The notes below the pieces were generated by a model. That model searched no databases, was not told where the DNA came from, and saw only the letters and a program-made list of their open reading frames with translations. The position numbers were made by a program, and so were the translations under genes. Shown here in pieces: positions 11,531-22,381 of a DNA stretch of 64,000 bases (the stretch's first letter is position 1; every line of letters starts with the position of its first letter). Location of the stretch: assembly GCA_917880885.1 (NCBI GenBank), contig OU862931.1, positions 17,526,736-17,590,735 on the forward strand, read 5' to 3'. The stretch is from Limnephilus marmoratus (lineage: Eukaryota > Arthropoda > Insecta > Trichoptera > Limnephilidae).

Positions 11531-12365
11531 TTGTAAGCACTTTACTGATGATATAAATAAGTAAATAGCGGTACCTAAGAAAAGAATCTATAATGTTTTA
11601 TTTTAAAAAATAATTTCATAATTTTGCTTTAATAATAGGAAAAAATAATGTTTTTGAAAAAAACAACACCATATGAATAAATAATAAAAAGAGTTTTGAC
11701 TTAAAATTTTTTTTTTACGTTGTCGAGTTCAATTTGTAGTACCCGATTTCCAGAATATAAATAAAATAAAGTAAATTATTTTATGGCAACACTAAGTTTT
11801 TCAGGTCGATGAAATGAGGCAGAAAAATTCCTCCACAACTCCAATAATATATTTTTTCTAAATTTTACAGTAGTTAGTGTAGGTACCAAATTAAAGTTAA
11901 CTGTATAACATGAATATTATTTTTTATTAATGTATCTAATTAAATAAAGAGATGATTTGAACCCGTGCTGAAGGTCAAGAATTACATTTCTGATTTCAGG
12001 GTCTCCGTTTTTTTTTTACATTAACTCTGTTTAGTCTTCTAGTTAAGTTTCAAACCAATTGTGGATCATAAATAGGGATAATTATTATCAACAAGTTTAT
12101 TCATTTATGCCAAAGATGGCGCCAGTAATTTCAGATGTCGCTGATTGTGTGATCATTTTTTGAACTTCCGCCCTTCTCAATATACAAAGGAAATGGAAAA
12201 CATAAAGTATTGATTTAACCTTTGTCCGTCGTGTAGGGAATAAGTTATGTGTCGGTAATTTGTAACTTTAAAAACATAGCAATAAAAACGACGGATTTAA
12301 TTTCTCAAAGGGTGCTTTATTTAAAAAAAAACAAAACAACCACTTCTTCTTCTGTTACGTTCTAA
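11531..12365. other. AT-rich intergenic DNA
   Basis: No gene was seen. Confidence 0.4.
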
Positions 12366-12377
12366 ATCTTTTACAAA

Positions 12378-12430
12378 CTCCACACAGGAGGTCCTGAGGA
12401 AAATAACTTCCCTCAGGGCCTATGTCATCT
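12378..12430 (+). repeat. CACACAGG repeat, proximal fragment
   Basis: CCACACAGGAGGTCCTGAGG...CCCTCAGGGCCT is the family's conserved hairpin end. It breaks off at GTCATCTG, where SINE-1 sequence begins, so the two elements are directly joined. Confidence 0.7.
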
Positions 12431-12685
12431 GAGTGGAAGATACTCTCAGTATCGCCCTGGTGTAAGACCACCATTCAGAATTGAAACGTTGCCTGAAATG
12501 GCTTTAGCCGTGTTTGGTGACCAGATCTGAATAGCCAAGTATTTCCCCACTTTCCTCTTTCCTTTCTCCTTCTCCTCCCGACTACCTTCAGCCTCACAAC
12601 ACATCCCAATTGGGGATGCCATAGTCTTACTGGCTCCAAACGGGAGCAGTTGGGACTCTTGTGCGGTATTCATGTAAAAAAAAAG
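12431..12685 (+). repeat. SINE-1, 5'-truncated
   Basis: It starts at GTGGAAGATACTCTCAGTAT and lacks the tRNA-related head. It carries ATCGCCCTGGTGTAAGACC, AGCCGTGTTTGGTGACCAGA, CCCAATTGGGGATGCCAT and the conserved 3' end CTTGTGCGGTATTCATGT with an A-run. The 3' end takes part in the 224-bp tandem duplication. Confidence 0.85.
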
Positions 12686-13102
12686 GTGGTGTGTGGAAGG
12701 TCTATTTTAGAAGAGGAAGGAATGAACATTGTCGTGTGGAAGTTCTATTTTAGAAGAGGAAGGAATGAACATTGTTCTTGAAGAGACCCATGTTGTAGGA
12801 AGGAGGAAACACAGAGGCCGGCAAATCCAAATCGTTCCAGAGCCGAGTTGTTGAACACAAGAACGAGTCGAAGAAGCGACTCTTGTGCGGTATTCATGTA
12901 AAAAAAAAGGTGCTGTGTGGAAGGTCTATTTTAGAAGAGGAAGGAATGAACATTGCTGTGTGGAAGGTCTATTTTAGAAGAGGAAGGAATGAACATTGTT
13001 CTTGAAGAGACCCATGTTGTAGGAAGGAGGAAACACAGAGGCCGGCAAATCCAAATCGTTCCAGAGCCGAGTTGTTGAACACAAGAACGAGTCGAAGAAG
13101 CG
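12655..13102. repeat. 224-bp tandem duplication across a SINE/LINE junction
   Basis: ACTCTTGTGCGGTATTCATG occurs at 12,655 and 12,879. The sequence after it is nearly identical through CACAAGAACGAGTCGAAGAA. Each unit contains the SINE-1 3' end plus the C-terminal end of a minus-strand LINE, so duplication came after both insertions. A GACT/GACC match at the junction suggests microhomology. Each unit also holds a nested 40-bp repeat (GTGTGGAAGGTCTATTTTAG). Confidence 0.85.
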
Positions 13103-13432
13103 ACCCGTTCTCATGTGACAAAATTCAACCGTGTACATAAGTTGGGCACGCTTTTGGCGTAATTCCCAATCATGCAACGGTGCCGAAGGGATCAATGACG
13201 CTAGTTCCTCGGAGCACCTTTCAATGAAATACCGGTAGCCTGTGCTATAAAGATTGCAATCCGTCCTGTTAAGATAGGGGACCCATGCGACCCATGCTAA
13301 AAAACACTTCCCATTCAAAAGAACCAATTTTGATTGACCGGTAAATAAAACATGTGTCGATGGTTTTTTGAATAAACAATGGAAGTAGAAGTGACCCAAA
13401 AAAAAACAAAAAACATGGTAAAAATCATGCAC
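12974..13432 (-). pseudogene. LINE reverse-transcriptase C-terminal tail, 5'-truncated
   Basis: A 152-codon minus-strand frame. Its last 50 residues include FFDSFLCSTTRLWNDLDLPA, then SVFPPSYNMGLFKNNVHSFL. This matches the common R-(S/T)-x-x-F-x-x-SF-x-x-R-x-x-x-x-WN-x-LP-x-x-VFP-x-x-YN-x-x-x-FK ending of Jockey/CR1-like ORF2 proteins. ERCSEELASLIPSAPLHDWE is another typical stretch. No polymerase or endonuclease core is present, so this is a dead 3' fragment. The N-terminal portion of the frame is uncertain. Confidence 0.7.
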
Positions 13433-13812
13433 ATGGCAACACTGTTCGGTAGGTACATATTATTGATGGTGTAGCAATATCACAATTTAAAAACATTCAC
13501 AAACCAACATTACCACAGTTTACATTACGGGCTCTGGAAACGCGGAACGCGTAAAAGCACTGCTGATGAAAAGCGACTTTTACGACTTTCAACGCAGCTT
13601 ATAAACATACCACTCACTGAAGCGATAAACTGCTAGAAGAGTATTGTGGGCGTGTTCGTGTTTCTGAAGTAGGAATGAACACTTCTGCTGAAATATGTAA
13701 AAAAAACTCAATAATTGAAAATCTTTCTGGTCTTTGGGCCTAGGAGAGAAAATTGTTACGCGAATTGAACACATAATTTTTTTTCAAATCGGTGTTTTTT
13801 TTTACATAAGCT
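13433..13812. other. AT-rich intergenic DNA
   Basis: No gene was seen. Confidence 0.4.
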
Positions 13813-14515
13813 CCTTGCATAAGTCCTGAGGAAAATGATTTCCCCAGGGCCTAGGTCATCTTTGGGGATGCCTTGTGGAGGGTCTTTTTTTATTTATTTA
13901 TTGAAACGTCGTAAAATGGCTTTTACATTAAAATGACAAGATTATAATTATACAGTGGTGGTAGACAGGAGGAAATCAGTAGATGGACAAAATAATAAAG
14001 AATGAGTACATAAAAATAAAATCGCTGAAGTGATGAGGTTTTTTTCTAACACAACAGTTGTTTTTTTACAAAAATAAAAATGAAAACAAATGTATAGATA
14101 GATACTCGTGTAATAGTTAAATACTATATTAGGTTTATATAACCTGACATAAAAGAATGTTGTGTTTCACAACAAAAAAAGGATATGAAGAGTATGAATT
14201 GATGTATAATGTTATAATAAGAGATAATATTTAATTTTTACATAATATTTGAGGAAAGGAAGGAGAGGAAAATCTGGATAAGGAAACGGTATGATGGAAC
14301 GTATGAATCTATCCCTTCCACTGGGGTGCAAGTCAATATTCTGAGAGAGTCCTGCTGGAGAGGTCAAAAGGTCTCTCTGAATCAGTTTCTCCCCCGATGC
14401 AGTTGCAGATGTAATATCTAGACAAATCTCACCCCATAAACCCGGGCACCCCTGCTAAGTCACCAAACGAGTAAATCACTTGGGGTGACTTGATGGTTAT
14501 TTTGAAATATAGTTC
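13813..14515 (+). repeat. CACACAGG repeat, plus-oriented, interrupted
   Basis: The proximal hairpin AGTCCTGAGG...CCCCAGGGCCTAGGTCATC is at 13,824, then GTGGAGGGTC. The family sequence resumes near 14,250 (GAGGAAAGGAAGGAGAGGA) and runs to CACTTGGGGTGACTTGATGG. The intervening 13,885-14,247 segment is an insertion. Confidence 0.7.
13885..14247 (-). repeat. Probable LINE 3'-end fragment inserted in CACACAGG repeat
   Basis: The left edge is TTTTTTATTTATTTATTGAA. On the minus strand this is a (AAAT)n-type tail like that of the intact LINE at 25.85 kb. The insert interrupts the CACACAGG repeat cleanly. No coding sequence remains, so the class is inferred from the tail alone. Confidence 0.4.
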
Positions 14516-15817
14516 TGTTTGCTTTGGGTTTTAATAAGTTTTCTTTGAACCTTTTAGCGAGTTGAGTTTTTGTGGGAACTTTTCTGGAGATGATCAAACC
14601 AACATATATGTAGGTCTGTCACTGTAAGAAGTTTTAGATTTTTAAATATGGATCTACATGAATCCAGGTGTCCAGAATTTGTAATTGTTCATAGGCATCT
14701 CTTTTGGATGACAAAAACATCTTTGGCGTTTACTGACTTTCCCCAAAAGCTATTCGTATTTAATCATTGAATATGCGTATCCATAATACGCGTAAATACG
14801 TCCTAAAACCAATTTCATTATTGGCTGCCTGGGCTCTAGGAGTTGAAAGGTTTGTCGTAAATTGACTCAATGGTCAATTTATTAATCTTCAATAAAACGC
14901 CATCAATGTATTCTGTATCGATTGTGACAATTGTGGCATGAAAGCTTCATTTATAGAAAATAGTCACAGTTCCATTATAGCGTATCGCAGTTGTTTTCTG
15001 TCGTGCTTTAGATATATATTTTAATAACATTTTACATAACATTTTTAAGGATCGTGTTATTTACAAATAGCTCCCTGCTACTGTACATAAAAAAATCGCA
15101 TATAAACATTTCATTCTGGAGTCGAAACGTCGTAAGTTAATTGATATCAATGTTCTTTAAAACCAGTACCTATAGATCACATTTAGATACTGGTATAGAT
15201 CACATATCACTTCTAGGCAGTATCGGTTCAGTGATATTACCATTTGCGGCCGACAAGAGAGCGGCGGGTTTAATATTAAGATGTGACAGAAACGCATTAG
15301 AAATTAGAAGACGAGGAGTGCAATGTCCCATTACTCCAAGAGCAAAGCTGCGTAATCTCATATTATACATGTAACTTGTCACCAATAACATCAAGAGCAT
15401 ATTCTAGTTTGGAATATTATATCATAGTACTCAATCCAAAATGTAGGAGGAAAGTAAGCATGGTATAATTTTCATCGGCGTTCAGAGAAAAACAAAACTA
15501 GCATGATAAAAATTACCTTATTACGGTACGTATAACAGGAGAATAAGATACTCGAAGGTTATGGTAGACGAAACCGGGGATACTCCAGGAAAAACAGACG
15601 CTAGTGAATAAAATATCGAAAAAAATCAAAATAACAGAATAATATACAGTGTGTATTTTTTTTTTTTTTTTACATTTTTTTTATTTTTTTTTTATTAACC
15701 AATACATATAATATATAATTAACCAATGTATATAATATATAATATTAGTGGTAACAATGCCTCCCTAATTGAGAAATTCTCGTGTTTAGAGAGGGAGTTT
15801 TTTTTTCTGTTATTGCA
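14516..15817. other. AT-rich intergenic DNA with long T-run
   Basis: A T-rich run at about 15,656-15,700 is followed by a short AACCAATRTATATAATATAT duplication. No gene was found. Confidence 0.45.
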
Positions 15818-16230
15818 CATTCCGCATTTCTACCGATTTATTATAAATATTCATCAAATACTTTAAGTTTTAAAGCTCTTAAAAAGAATGTTATTCTTGA
15901 AGATAATATCTGTACATTCCCCACGCTGAAACGGCAATTATATGAAATTCCCTCGATAGAAAAAATCGCAAAGTATGCTCCGAAAATTATTATAAACACC
16001 TTTTTTCACATACTTTAGAAGTTATATGTATGAAAAAATTCACAGTATTCCTTTAATCGCTATTTTAGACATTCCACGCGAGATTTTTGCTCTATTTTCA
16101 TCGAGTCGTGTTTTATTAAACATTTTCACAATTTTCGCTTAAATATTATCGTTTTTAATATTAGGACGCTCCCTCTGATATTCGTATTTGCGTATCTCTC
16201 CGTCTTCTTCTTTTCGAGACTAACTCTTAA
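15818..16230 (-). mobile_element. TTAA-MITE copy C, end-eroded
   Basis: The internal order is the same as in copy A: ATTTCTACCGATTTATTATA, TTTAAAGCTCTTAAAAA, GCAAAGTATGCTCCGAAAAT, CGAGTCGTGTTTTATTAAAC. The right TTAA (16,227-16,230) survives; the left terminal repeat is lost. Confidence 0.75.
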
Positions 16231-16904
16231 GTACGAGACCAAAATTTCTTTCACATTTTTTACTCCAAATAATGTCAGGCTTCAGTGGTTAAAAGTCAAG
16301 CACAACCCTTAACACCCTGTATGAATCCATAAGTTTGTGATAAAGGTTTTTTCCTTGAAATTCCTAAGGCTGTGCATAAGCAGGAGAAAAAAATCGCGAG
16401 CTGAGCCACGAATTTTTATTGGGAAAGAACGAACCAAAAACAGACGGCGCGAAATAATTCACAACATTAGAACTTGCTTCATTTTGCACCATGAAATTCC
16501 TACTTATATACGAGTATATTAGCTTACGCCAGTTTAAAGGGCAAGGCACACCACTGACTTTATAATTACCAGGTACAATATTACATTATTATCTTCGTTA
16601 TGTTGTTCACACTAATTTTCTCATAGAGCTATGTGCGACCGAAAATTATGTTCTCGTTACCGGGAAGACAACATCATAAACGTAAAAGGGAAAAGACTAA
16701 ATATAGCATGAAGGGAAGCGCACATGCTCCCGAAACTTCTGTAAACAAAAAGTTTACCACATTCTATGATGAAAGGGTGTTGATACAGAATTTCAGAATT
16801 AGATTTTTGAGAAGTTACATACATTCTACATTTAAGTACAGTGTTTTAAAGAGAATTTATGGTTTAAAATTGGGAACGAGGATATCACAATTTCTTTTTT
16901 CAAT
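16231..16904. other. Intergenic DNA
   Basis: Overlapping open frames on both strands around 16,340-16,950 show no recognisable motif and are not called. Confidence 0.4.
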
Positions 16905-17185
16905 TTGGGGGGGTGGGTATGGTTTAGTGGTTCGCAACATTTGGTGACTTAGCAGGGATGCCCGGGTTCATGGGGTGAGGTTTGTCTAGGCCTTGGCGTC
17001 ACACGCGTTTTATCCCACCTACTTGCATGGCGGGCCGGATCGGGAGAGACTGGTTGATGAAGACATTTTACCTCTGACAGATTCCTACACTTTTCCTTCC
17101 CAGAACTTCCTCTCATTTATTATACTAAAAAGACCCCCACACAGCATCCCCAAAGATGGTATTGGCCCCGAGGATTTTTTTTCCG
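16905..17185 (-). repeat. CACACAGG repeat, minus-oriented
   Basis: GGTATGGTTTAGTGGTTCGC, GGGATGCCCGGGTTCATGGG and AGACCCCCACACAGCATCCC follow in family order on the reverse strand. The terminal hairpin is eroded (GGCCCCGAGG remains). Confidence 0.65.
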
Positions 17186-17888
17186 CGCAGCGCGCAATGC
17201 AAGACCGATTTAAGTGTTAAAAAAAATAATAAAAATTGCTTGAAGTGTTGACGGACGGAGAGGCAAGTATCAGTAAGAAATGGTTGGAAAAAAACGTTAG
17301 CGACATCGCACAAAGAGATGGCATGATCAAGTGCACCAAATAATAATACATAAGTAAGATATTTCAAGACAAGGTGGAATAACAGAAATGTTGGCATGAG
17401 ACAATCAAGTTAGAATGTGAATGAAAAAGAAATAATTGAAAAAGAAATACATGGAAGAAGGCTGTACGAACCTAGGAATCAATTGTATCACATATGAAGA
17501 GGTAATTCAGATGATGCCAAGAATCGGAATAACAATAGAGTATAAATGAACGTGGGTGAAAAAGGGATGTGTGTCAGGAAAGAATCGAGTGGCGTTACTA
17601 ACCCCTAGAGAAAGGTTAATGGCGTCTTAAATAAAGTAATTCGACAAATATTAAAATCGCTTTCGAGAGAAATTCCTTTGAACACGATTAATCTAGAATT
17701 TTAATATGTAGTTGCGACAAGAATCACACATAAATAAAAACGAAAGAAACAGCTGCGCATACAGGACTGACAACTTCAACAAAGCCAATTATTCTTACTT
17801 GTTTCAGTAAAATATCTTACTTCTTAGTACCCAGAAGAAACAAACCTTTTAAGAAATAGCGCAAAAAAATGCAGGTCTGAGGGTGACT
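17186..17888. other. AT-rich intergenic DNA
   Basis: No gene was seen. Confidence 0.4.
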
Positions 17889-18060
17889 TGATTCGCTTTG
17901 GCATCGTGACCGGTCGGTGACTGAGTTGGCATCGCGTTTGGGTCCCACTTGGATGTCTTGTGTTCGATTCCTCGGCTGTCCTCAGGAGATTATCAAACAT
18001 TGTCAAATTATTCGTAACCCGGGAATGTTTTGTCTTTATTTTTAAAAAATATATTAATAA
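17889..18060 (+). repeat. SINE-2 (tRNA-derived)
   Basis: An A-box-like GGTGACTGAGTTGGCATCG and a B-box-like GTGTTCGATTCCTC mark a tRNA-derived head. The body has AGGAGATTATCAAACATTGTC, then GTAACCCGGGAATGTTTTGT, and ends in an A/T-rich tail. The reverse-oriented copy at 55,970-56,220 shares head and body in the same order. Confidence 0.75.
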
Positions 18061-18640
18061 ATAAGGTATCTATCGGAATTTAAATAAGCCTTTCGGAGTA
18101 AGTAGGCACTTTCTACGTGAACCCGACAAAGGTTTTGTTTATGAATTCTTAAGTCAAAAATGCCAAAAAGACGAAAATGTATGTATTCTTAGTGTGCCTT
18201 ATAACGCCACGAATACAGGTAGATTATAGGCATAAAAATCGCTTGGCAAACGGAGTCTAGAGGTCACGATGTCAAGCGCAAAAGAGTTTTTTTGTTTATT
18301 TATTTCGTGAATAATTTTATATGAAAGAAAAAACTTAAATAATGGAAATTAACTCAGATAATTTTGGCAATAAATTTTTATTTTAAAAAGGTTATTTCTT
18401 ATATGCGTTCATACATTTCCAATGAAAAACTAAAAATTTTAGTAGGTACTTAAGGCTTATATTTTTATGAAGTAATTAACATTTTTATTTTAATTCTACT
18501 ATATGGAAATGATAGAAAAAGCTTCAATTTAGCAAAATCATATTTTTTGTATTTATAATGTAAACCGATTCGTAGTAAAGATTAATCTAAAATAGTGATT
18601 TAGCATTAAGCATCGCCTTAAGCCTTTTATTTAATTATGT
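18061..18640. other. AT-rich intergenic DNA
   Basis: No gene was seen. Confidence 0.4.
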
Positions 18641-18875
18641 TTTATACGAATACCGCACAAGAGTTTCAACTGCTCCCGTCTGGAGCCAGTGAAATTATGG
18701 CATCCTCAATTGGGGTATGTTATGAGGCTGAAGGTAGTGGGGAGGGGAAGGAGATAGGGAAGAAGAAGGTGGAGAAGTACCTGGCTATTCATAAGTGGTC
18801 ACCAAACACGGCTAAAGCCATTTCAAGCAACGTTTCAATTCTGAATGGTAGTCTTACACCAGGACGATCTTCATA
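18641..18875 (-). repeat. SINE-1, 5'-truncated, minus-oriented
   Basis: It starts at the family's conserved 3' end (GAATACCGCACAAGAG on plus), then CTGGAGCCAGTGAAATTATG, CTCAATTGGGGTATGTTATG, CACCAAACACGGCTAAAGCC and GTCTTACACCAGG. The tRNA-like head is missing. Confidence 0.85.
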
Positions 18876-20088
18876 CTTTAAACCAAAAACCAAAGAATTA
18901 TGATCATATGTGTTGTATTGTGAATAGATAATAAAAGATGTGTAGGCACCTAGATACTAAATAGATCCCCAAAAGGTTTTTGTATTTTAAAAAAGAAAGT
19001 AAGTCAAAATTGATTTAAAATGACTGCCAAACACCAAAAAATTCACATCACACATGTTGTGTTGTGGAAACATAGTCAGCAGCAGGTAATTTAGATTTTG
19101 AGTGTGTAGGTGTTAGCATTCAGAGCGGTAGTCTACCATTATTGCCAATAACATGAGACGAAGCAATTCAATATTGACTTTGAGAATCGTTCGTTGATTG
19201 TGATGTTTTCTTTAATCAAAGCGTGTTGATAGTTACCACTTGCACTCAGCATTTATTACAATGAGATAAGATTTAAAAATACCTTTATTTTGTAAACGTT
19301 AGATAATCTTCGACTCGAAGAAGAATTCAAGTGAAAATTCTTTATTGAACCCCAAATATCTTCCACAGATAGAGAGGACAGACGTCTACACACTCTTTGC
19401 TTCATTCGTTCATCGTCCCATAGACACTGTTCTGTTATTCTGACTCCTGACATAACCCGACTTAAATATTTGATTCGCTTATCATGCCGAGTCTTCCTCA
19501 GGCGTCCCCCGTTCTTCTACCATTCACTATGGCATCATATATTCTCCTGGCTATCATCCTATACACAAAACTCAAAATAAAAGCTTAACGTCTATGAAAA
19601 ATATCTGTTAAACAAATGTCATTAACGATACAAACTTATCCACACTACATAATATTACTAACGCAGACGTCAGATTTTATGATGTTAAAAGTATTCATAA
19701 AAAAAAATATCTTAGGATTTTCGCCATTCAAAAACAAACATCCTCAATTTTAGGAATCACCGTTAGTAAAGCTGAAAAATTACGACATCTCTCAATAATT
19801 TAAAGAAAAGAAATACACATTTCTAAAATAGAATTATCAATGTTCGACCGAATAATTGTTACCACAATCAGTTCTAATTTTAAAATTAAAAACAAATTCA
19901 AGTATTATATAAATTCATTCATAAGTTCATTAAACCGGAGTCACAGACAGAATCGCAACCGAAATTAGTGTTTTTAATTATCACAAAAGAAATGAGATTA
20001 GTTGATCAACATTATAAACTAAAATTAGTGTACAATAAAGACACATAAATTTGTCGTAGACCACTTCATCATTACATAGTATAAAATG
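18876..20088. other. AT-rich intergenic DNA
   Basis: No gene or bounded element was recognised. Confidence 0.45.
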
Positions 20089-20578
20089 AAGTCGTTCAAA
20101 ATGTATGTGCGCGTTAATCTTTTAAACTACGCAACGGATTTTCATACGGTTTTCACCAATAGATAGAGTGATTGAAGAGGAATGTTTATATGTAAATTAT
20201 ATTAGAGAAAAGCCGAGAAATTCAAAGAAAACATATTTTTGTGCGATTTAAAACGGCTGGCGGGCCGTACTATAAGTCGCTTTTGAAATTCGTTCTACGG
20301 AAGAAATTGGAAAATAGATGTCCTAGAGTAAGTAGGTATTTGATTTTCCCTTTTCAAATATCCAGTGTTGCATTGCAAGCATTGTATAATTAGTGGCTAG
20401 TTAATTAGTTTATATGTATAATACATGCTTATTATAAGTAGAGAAAAGCCGAGAAATTCAAATATTCAATTCAGGCAGCGGGCAGCTGGTAAGCGGGTGG
20501 TGTGGATTTTATAAAGGTTGGGTAATGGCGTTGTGTTTCGTTAGCCACAGCAACGTGCGGCCGGGTCTGCTAGTTTGT
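20089..20578 (-). repeat. CTAGCTG/CTAGCAG-ended repeat, AT-rich subtype, minus-oriented
   Basis: On plus it runs from TGCGCGTTAATCTTTTAAAC and ACGGTTTTCACCAATAGATA to GTTTCGTTAGCCACAGCAAC, then GGGTCTGCTAG. Plus-oriented relatives are at 24,278 and 45,576. AGAGAAAAGCCGAGAAATTC occurs twice inside (20,203 and 20,440), so part is duplicated. Confidence 0.6.
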
Positions 20579-21168
20579 TTATAAAATAACAATGGTCTAC
20601 AACAAATTTATATGTGTTATTATTGTAAATTATGGCGAGCCACAAAGTTAATGCTTTTTACAAATACGTAAAATTATTGTGTTGTACATGTTGGTCGTGT
20701 TATTTAAACATCGTACAATAGATGTCATTAGTATAGTTAGTTATATTAAGTTTGTGGTATATCAACACATGTCAGTTGAGTATTATTTTAGAAGAGTACC
20801 ATATATCGTCGTTCGTATCTAGTCGTAGTCGGGCAGACGTCGTCAGTCGATCAGTCTGGCGGCTGGCAGCGGCAGAATAACTCAGAGCCTCCTAGAGTGT
20901 GGACGTCTGGTCCAGTTAAATATCCATTGAAAACTTTACAAAAACGTAAATAAAGCAACTTGTAATCTCAACGAACTTCGATCTTATTGGGGAAGTTTCC
21001 CCCCAATACATTTCGAGTAGTCTAAATCATTGTAATTAACAGATACTACAATTATAATACGGAAAGACGTATGGACAGCCCAAATATATAGTAATATAAG
21101 AGATGTCTCTATGCGCAGTTTTTATTGGGTGGGTATTTGTGTTTCCTCGCGTCACCGATATTGTTAAC
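20579..21168. other. Intergenic DNA
   Basis: No convincing gene. The stretch 20,810-20,920 is less AT-rich (CAGTCGATCAGTCTGGCGGC) but carries no frame of note. Confidence 0.4.
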
Positions 21169-21715
21169 CAATACTACTGCACATCTTAAGGCGCCGCAAC
21201 CGGGCTCAAAGAGAGGAAGATGGAGATATTTGAAATTACGAATGTAAGTGGAGCGCGCTAGTATTTAAAGCGACAAAATCGATGCGAAAATTGTGAAAAT
21301 GTTTAATAAAAACCCGACTCGTTTAAAATAGAGCAAAAATCTCGCGGGGTTGTCTTAAACAGCATTTAAAGAAACGCTGAGAATTTTTCATACATATAAC
21401 TTGTAAAATAACTGAAACAAACGTGTTTATAATAATTTTTGGAGCATATTTTGCGATTTTTTCGATCGAGGGAATTTTATATAATTTGCGTTTCGATATT
21501 ATCTTCAAGAATTACATATATTTTTTAAGAGCTTTAAAACTTAACGTGTTTAAGGGAGATATATAAGAAACCGGTAGAAAATCGGGTAGCGGCGGCTTAA
21601 CAAAATCAACTAAATGAACGATTTCTTTCCGTATTCAAAATATATTGTTAACCAATTCTAATGCACATCTTAAAAAAAATTAACTAAATGAAAAAATTAT
21701 TTCTGTAATCAAACT
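21169..21715. repeat. Short direct repeat providing filled and empty MITE target sites
   Basis: ATTGTTAACCAAT-CT-(A)-TGCACATCTTAA precedes the MITE at 21,169-21,189 and recurs at about 21,644-21,673. The second copy continues AAAAAATTAACTAAATG without an insertion. The sequence after the MITE reads CAAAATCAACTAAATG. The two half-sites therefore align across the insertion. Confidence 0.75.
21186..21600 (+). mobile_element. TTAA-MITE copy D, intact (piggyBac-like)
   Basis: It is exactly bounded by TTAA at 21,186-21,189 and 21,597-21,600. Ends TTAAGGCGCCGCAACCGG and CGGGTAGCGGCGGCTTAA form imperfect inverted repeats. It spans 415 bp including both TTAAs. Internal landmarks are CGACTCGTTTAAAATAGAGC, GTGTTTATAATAATTTTTGG and TTAAGAGCTTTAAAACTTAA. 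There is no transposase; it must have been mobilised in trans by a TTAA-targeting enzyme, inferred to be piggyBac-type. Confidence 0.92.
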
Positions 21716-21753
21716 ATTCCCATTAGGTGGTAGTGGGGGTGAAAGAAATTTCT

Positions 21754-22366
21754 CATAGACATCTAAATTTAATAGACGAGAAGATACAGATGAGAGGTAA
21801 AACCAAACTATGGGGGGACGAAGAGGAGAAAGATGACTGTGATTCGTTAAAAAAACAATCTGACAGTATATAGCCATCTCGCATTATAATATCACTATTT
21901 AGTTCTTAAAAGCAAAATCTGCTTTTGAATGAATAGACCTTTTTACGTGGGAGCGCGAATTGCTCGCCACGTTATTAACATATTTGCGAAGTCCAAATAT
22001 GGCAAAGTAAGGTTCGCCACTTTTCACAGACGAATTTGTTGCCGTATTTAGACACTTTTACAAATGTTTCATAATTACTTACCCCTGTAACCAGCGACGA
22101 GCACACTGGAGAACCGCCCACATTCGTTATGATCGACATATTTTAGGGTATAATGTATAGCACAAGCTACCATTTTTGCCGTGTTATTTCGTAAAATGTA
22201 CGATCAGAGCTCGACGCTGATCCGAACAAGAATGATGACGTCACATTTTTTAGATTCAAGCGAGGCTCTCGTAAGCCCAGCCGGTTCCATGGAACCGGTA
22301 TGGGGAGGGGGAAAAAATACGCCTTTATCACTTAGGCAGGTATATATATATATTAATATTTCTATG
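21754..22366. mobile_element. CATAGACAT-ended element, diverged copy
   Basis: It starts CATAGACATCTAAATTTAAT and ends near TTCTATG, with internal landmarks shared with the intact copy at 33,196 but in reverse order: GGAGCGCGAATTGCTCGCC, GTAAAATGTACGATCAG, CCATGGAACCGGTATGGGGA. No target duplication survives. Confidence 0.65.
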
Positions 22367-22381
22367 GTAATGCCTAATGAA

